Shown: positions 53,308 through 57,185 of the stretch, piece after piece | Numbering within the stretch: position 1 is the stretch's first letter | Layout: every line of letters begins with the position of its first letter | Source of the DNA: Nitrospinaceae bacterium UBA3496 | GTDB lineage: Bacteria; UBA8248 | Reading direction: 5' to 3' | Length of the DNA stretch: 57,185 nucleotides | NCBI GenBank assembly: GCA_002377645.1 | Contig: DFQF01000090.1 | Coordinates: 1-57,185 of the forward strand | The notes under the pieces: generated by a model | Seen by the model: only the letters and a program-made list of their open reading frames with translations | Database searches by the model: none | What the model was told of the DNA's origin: nothing | Program-made: the position numbers and the translations under genes

Positions 53308-54855
53308 TTATACCTCAGAAAATCTAGACCCTATCAAGTTCAAAACGAAGAAGAAACAAACACAGAGAACAAAAATATCACCGTATTTTGAATAAAACGT
53401 TTGAGAATTCTTATTTAATTTTATACGACCATTCCAAATCCATCTCTTAAAAAGTTCACTTTCAACCAATATCTTACCCTTTTCATCAATTACAGCGCTT
53501 ATCCCAGTATTTGCTACTCGTACTAATGGGGTACGCATTTCTATTGCTCTAAAAATTGCCATAGACAAATGTTGTTCTGAAGCCGCAGTTCTTCCAAACC
53601 AAGCGTCATTTGTCACATTCACTATAAAATCCACTTCTTTGAATTTTCTAACAACTCTGGGGAAAATAATCTCATAGCAAATCAAAGTTGAAAACTTATT
53701 TTCTCCTATTTCAAAAATAGTCTTTTTATTGCCTGTTTTAAATTGTCCAACAACAGGCACAAGCTTATTAACAAAAAACAAATAGTCTTTGAACGGCACA
53801 TACTCGCCAAAAGGCACTAAATGTTTTTTGTCATACCTTGCAATTTTGGATCCCGAGGAATCAAATAAGAAAACTGAATTATATAACTCTTTCTTACCAT
53901 CATTAGGAGAATGTCCTAAAGCTCCAAGTAATAAATTAGTTTTCTTTAAAAAAACAAGTTTCTTAATCCATTCTGCCCAAAGAGATTTGTCTCTTAAGAC
54001 TAAAGGCAGTGAAGCCTCTGGCCAAATAATTAGCTTTCTTTTCTTCTCTGAGACATTCATCTTTTTACTAACAGATTTTGTTTGAATTTCTAGAACATTT
54101 TTGATGTATCCAATGTACTCTTTAGACCATTTCATTTCGGGTGAAATATTAGGTTGAACTATCCCGATTTCTTGAATTTTTGTCTTTCCTGAGAAAAACC
54201 TAGGACTAATTTTGAAATATCCATAACTGAAAATAAGAGCAGTAATTAATACTAAGAAAAGCCCTTCCCAGCGAATTAAACTCTTTGGACTAACAAAAGA
54301 ATTAAACAAAATATAATTAATTAAAATTATAAAAAACGATATGCCATAAATACCAGTCAAGTCAGCTATTTGTATTATATAATGCATCTCAAACTGACTG
54401 TATCCCACTAAAATCCAAGGGAAACCAGTAAATAAATGAGCACGGATAAATTCTAAAGATACCCATATAGATGGAACACTAAGAAAAAATAATGATTTAA
54501 ACTTATAAGAAAAACGAACAAAAAAGAATGAAAAAAAAGCAAAATAAAGTGCCATATACAGTACAAGCAGAAAAGTCAAAAAATACGATAGAAAAGGATG
54601 CAAACCACCATACGAAATCATCGTATTTTTCACCCAATGCACACTAAGACTATAAGCAACTACACCAGATAAGAGACCTAAACGGAAGGCTTGATGTGGA
54701 CTTTTCCTGTATATAGAAAAAAACAAAGGAACTAAAAAACAAAATGACAACTGACTGAATTTAAAAGGTGGAAAAGACAAAGAAAATAAAATACCAGAAA
54801 AAATTGAAAAAACTATACTTCTTGAACCAGAAATAATCTCTATAAATTTATACAT
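53308..54855 (-). CDS. lnt: Apolipoprotein N-acyltransferase
   Basis: This is an inner-membrane enzyme that adds the third acyl chain to the N-terminal Cys of lipoproteins, needed before Lol export. The 515-residue protein has about seven hydrophobic helices in the first 215 residues, then a periplasmic nitrilase domain and a final helix. The catalytic triad is complete: E280 in WPEAS, K343 in YDKKHLVPFGE and C393 in LICYE, matching E. coli E267/K335/C387. It begins just after uvrC. It fits the same lipoprotein pathway as lolC/lolD. Confidence 0.94.
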   Translation of the reverse strand: MYKFIEIISGSRSIVFSIFSGILFSLSFPPFKFSQLSFCFLVPLFFSIYRKSPHQAFRLGLLSGVVAYSLSVHWVKNTMISYGGLHPFLSYFLTFLLVLYMALYFAFFSFFFVRFSYKFKSLFFLSVPSIWVSLEFIRAHLFTGFPWILVGYSQFEMHYIIQIADLTGIYGISFFIILINYILFNSFVSPKSLIRWEGLFLVLITALIFSYGYFKISPRFFSGKTKIQEIGIVQPNISPEMKWSKEYIGYIKNVLEIQTKSVSKKMNVSEKKRKLIIWPEASLPLVLRDKSLWAEWIKKLVFLKKTNLLLGALGHSPNDGKKELYNSVFLFDSSGSKIARYDKKHLVPFGEYVPFKDYLFFVNKLVPVVGQFKTGNKKTIFEIGENKFSTLICYEIIFPRVVRKFKEVDFIVNVTNDAWFGRTAASEQHLSMAIFRAIEMRTPLVRVANTGISAVIDEKGKILVESELFKRWIWNGRIKLNKNSQTFYSKYGDIFVLCVCFFFVLNLIGSRFSEV

Positions 54856-54856
54856 A

Positions 54857-56752
54857 TTATTTAGATAAACCAGAAAGTGTCTTTGATTCTCCTAAATGAT
54901 CACGAATCGCATTTACTAGTTGAGCGTTAATCCCTTCTACTTCTAATAGTTCTTCATCAGTAGCAGAAGAAACCCCCATAACTCCATTAAACTTTTTTAT
55001 CAAAGCCCTTCTTTTCTTTGGTCCTAAACCTTTAACATCACTCAAACTATTTTCGAAATTTTTCCTTTTTCTCTCTTTACGATGGTAGGTAATCGCAAAT
55101 CTATGAACTTCATCCCTGATTCTTTGAATAAGATGTTTTTCATCACTATCATTATTTAGTTTTATGGGGGTTTTTTCTTCTGGAATATATATCACATCAC
55201 TATCTGTTCTATTATCAGAACCCCTTGCCTTAGAAATAGAACAAACACTTATTAAAGAAACTAAATTCAATTTTTTTAGAACTTCTAGAGCTGCATTAAG
55301 TTGACCTTTTCCCCCATCAATCAATAACAAATCAGGTAATAATTTACCTTCATTTTTAAGTCTTTTTAAACGTCTATAAACAATTTCTTTTATTGACAAG
55401 AAATCATCGGGCTTATTCATTGGATATCTTATTCTATATCTCCGATAATCATCATGGAATGGCAACCCATTTTTAAAAGCAACACTTGCACCGACTATTG
55501 AATTTCCTTGCAAATTTGAAACATCGAACGCTTCTATGCGTTCAGGATATTTTTTTAATTTCAACTTTGATTCAATTTCTTCCAATGTATTTCTTAATAG
55601 AGATTCTTCATTTTCTTTAGATTCTATTTCTTCTAAAGCATTTAAACACGCCATTTTAAGTAATTTGTACTTTGTTCCCTTTTTAGGTATCTGTATTTCT
55701 ACTCTCTTACCTTTTTTAAGAGAAAGCCATTTGGAAAGAATATTTATATCTTCAGGGAGATCAGATAACAGGATTTCCTGTGGAATCAGATTTTGCTTAT
55801 TGTAATACTGTTTAACAAAACCTGAAATTAATTCTTTCTTTGAAATTTGATTTTGTACTTTGAATGAAAAATTTTGATCACCTAGCAATCGACCTCCTCT
55901 CACATAGAAGATACGAAAAGAAGCACGATTAGACTTCTCATAAAAACCAATTATGTCTTGATCACAATTTTTAGAATACAAAACCTTATGATTTTGGAGG
56001 ACATACTCTATACTTTTTAAATTATCGCGAATGCTTGCTGCTTTTTCAAATCTCATTTCTTCAGAACATACTTCCATTTCTTCACGCAACCTTTTAATCA
56101 ATTCGCGATCTTTTCCTTTCAGAAAATCGATTGTGTTCTTTACACAAATATCATATTCGACTTTTGTTTGAAGTCCATCACATGGCCCAAAGCAACTTTT
56201 CATTTGAAAATAAATACATCTTTCTGATGTTTTATCTTCTATTCCTCCGGTACATGACCTTACATAGAAAGTTTTTTGCAAAAATTTAACTGTTCTCCTC
56301 AAACTACTAGTAGAGGGAAATGGACCAAAGTAAAGATTATTGTCATCTAAAACTCTTCTCACTATCATTAAACGAGGAAAATCTTCGGATGTGGTAAATT
56401 TAAGATAAGGAAAACTTTTGCCATCTCTTAATTGTATATTATATAAAGGCTTATACTCTTTTATGAAATTATTCTCTAAAACTAGGGCTTCGACTTCATC
56501 AAAAGTTACTATATAAGAAATTTCCGCAATATCTTCAACCATTTTTGAAATCCATGGACTCCGTCCATGGTTACTTGAAAAATAACTTCTTACTCTAGAT
56601 CTTAATTTTGATGCTTTTCCAATATATAGGACCTTTGCTTCAGAATTTCTGAAAATATAAATCCCTGGCTTTAAGGGCAACAACTTAAATGAATCTCTAT
56701 TTGAAGTAGAAAGAATTGCAAACTTAGTTTCTTTAAAATTCAAAGTCTTCAT
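54857..56752 (-). CDS. uvrC: Excinuclease ABC subunit C
   Basis: This endonuclease makes both incisions in nucleotide excision repair with UvrB bound to the lesion. The 631-residue protein shows the GIY-YIG 3'-nuclease domain (G30-I-Y...Y43-I-G45 with R-x-R following), a UVR motif (about 207-242) for UvrB binding, the RNase H-like 5'-nuclease domain with EAFDVSNLQG near 410 and LLIDGGKGQL near 478, and a C-terminal helix-hairpin-helix pair (DVKGLGPKKRRALIKKF). It follows uvrB by 4 bases, with AAGG overlapping the uvrB stop region. Confidence 0.96.
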   Translation of the reverse strand: MKTLNFKETKFAILSTSNRDSFKLLPLKPGIYIFRNSEAKVLYIGKASKLRSRVRSYFSSNHGRSPWISKMVEDIAEISYIVTFDEVEALVLENNFIKEYKPLYNIQLRDGKSFPYLKFTTSEDFPRLMIVRRVLDDNNLYFGPFPSTSSLRRTVKFLQKTFYVRSCTGGIEDKTSERCIYFQMKSCFGPCDGLQTKVEYDICVKNTIDFLKGKDRELIKRLREEMEVCSEEMRFEKAASIRDNLKSIEYVLQNHKVLYSKNCDQDIIGFYEKSNRASFRIFYVRGGRLLGDQNFSFKVQNQISKKELISGFVKQYYNKQNLIPQEILLSDLPEDINILSKWLSLKKGKRVEIQIPKKGTKYKLLKMACLNALEEIESKENEESLLRNTLEEIESKLKLKKYPERIEAFDVSNLQGNSIVGASVAFKNGLPFHDDYRRYRIRYPMNKPDDFLSIKEIVYRRLKRLKNEGKLLPDLLLIDGGKGQLNAALEVLKKLNLVSLISVCSISKARGSDNRTDSDVIYIPEEKTPIKLNNDSDEKHLIQRIRDEVHRFAITYHRKERKRKNFENSLSDVKGLGPKKRRALIKKFNGVMGVSSATDEELLEVEGINAQLVNAIRDHLGESKTLSGLSK

Positions 56753-56756
56753 AAAA

Positions 56757-57185
56757 CTAAACCTTAATTCCTAATTGTTTTTTTTCATAACTAAAAATCT
56801 TGTCTCTTAAGAGAGCAGCATTTTCAAAATCTAATTTTTTAGCAGCCTCTCTCATTTCTATACGTAATTTTTCTAAATTAAGTTTGTCCTGTTCTGTAAA
56901 ATATTCTATTTCCCTTCCGGATTCTATTTCACTCACATTCTGTCTTACTTCAGTTCTATCTTCACTGTTTAGCAGAGGATCTAATCTTTTTTCTATCGAT
57001 TTAGGAATAATTCCTTTTTCCTTATTAAATCTAAACTGTAAATCTCTTCGTCTATCCATCTCTTCGATAGCACTGCTCATACTCCTTGTCATTTTGTCAG
57101 CGTACATAATAACTCTTCCATTCAAATGTCTAGCAGCTCTACCTGCAGTTTGTATAAGAGCAGTTTCTGATCTTAAAAAACCTTC
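56757..57185 (-). CDS. uvrB: Excinuclease ABC subunit B, C-terminal part (cut by window end)
   Basis: This is the 3' end of uvrB; the frame is open from the window edge. The visible part starts in helicase motif VI (EGFLRSETALIQTAGRAARH, residues equivalent to about 505-530 of a normal UvrB), continues with GRVIMYADKMTRSM and ends with the C-terminal UVR domain (LEKLRIEMREAAKKLDFENAALLRD), the contact site for UvrC. Only about 142 residues are present. The gene is the first visible member of the uvrB-uvrC-lnt minus-strand series. Confidence 0.95.
   Translation of the reverse strand, partial: EGFLRSETALIQTAGRAARHLNGRVIMYADKMTRSMSSAIEEMDRRRDLQFRFNKEKGIIPKSIEKRLDPLLNSEDRTEVRQNVSEIESGREIEYFTEQDKLNLEKLRIEMREAAKKLDFENAALLRDKIFSYEKKQLGIKV

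Noticed and set aside
1..57185. CRISPR arrays, insertion sequences, phage genes or rRNA
   Set aside because: No regularly spaced repeats, transposase or integrase motifs, or rRNA-like blocks were found on either strand.

Overview
The window is AT-rich DNA from a Gram-negative bacterium. It carries a nearly complete lipid A / Kdo / heptose / LPS-core biosynthesis and outer-membrane biogenesis region, a TonB-dependent receptor and a TonB protein. The order uvrB-uvrC-lnt-prfB-lysS-lolC-lolD-(clpC)-bamA-skp-lpxD-fabZ-lpxA-gfo-lpxI-lpxB-DUF374-kdtA-lpxK resembles deltaproteobacterial chromosomes such as Geobacter, and lpxI replaces lpxH. An uncultured marine deltaproteobacterium-like lineage (for example SAR324 or a relative) is my best guess; it is inference only. 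No insertion sequences, phage genes, CRISPR arrays or rRNA genes were seen. Many genes start at TTG behind good Shine-Dalgarno (SD) sequences.

Left part (1-5.8 kb): a tripartite tricarboxylate transporter operon (tctB-tctA-tctC) ending in a strong hairpin terminator, a metallo-beta-lactamase-fold hydrolase, tRNA-Val(TAC), an M29 aminopeptidase and a small VOC-fold protein.

Vitamin B12 island (5.8-12.5 kb): a cobalamin riboswitch, then a TonB-dependent receptor, an unrecognised membrane protein in the position of an ECF S component, a fused two-domain EcfA ATPase, EcfT, and a dedicated TonB with a lysine-rich linker. The junctions from the S component onwards overlap. Together they would form a complete route across both membranes for cobalamin or a related corrinoid, without BtuC/D/F. 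This is the most interesting system in the window.

Middle (12.5-19.6 kb): a cupin, a glycosyltransferase whose N-terminus is only reachable through a poly-A frame change or a rare start, a two-[4Fe-4S]/CCG-domain protein, a D-2-hydroxyacid dehydrogenase, an aquaporin, dapA and a PBP5-like D,D-carboxypeptidase.

LPS core cluster (19.6-32.4 kb, minus strand): read in transcription order it is waaF, gmhB, rfaE1, rfaE2, a waaC-like heptosyltransferase, a Trm112-like protein, a GT2, two GT4s, msbA, two GT4s and an O-antigen ligase. It makes ADP-heptose, assembles and flips the core-lipid A, and ligates O-antigen. lptF and lptG (32.5-34.9 kb, plus strand) supply the LPS export permease.

Envelope and housekeeping operon (34.9-57.2 kb, minus strand): uvrB (cut by the window end), uvrC, lnt, prfB (with its programmed +1 frameshift), lysS, lolC/E, lolD, clpC, bamA, skp, the lipid A genes, kdtA and lpxK. 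Most junctions are a few bases or overlapping, so large polycistronic units are likely.
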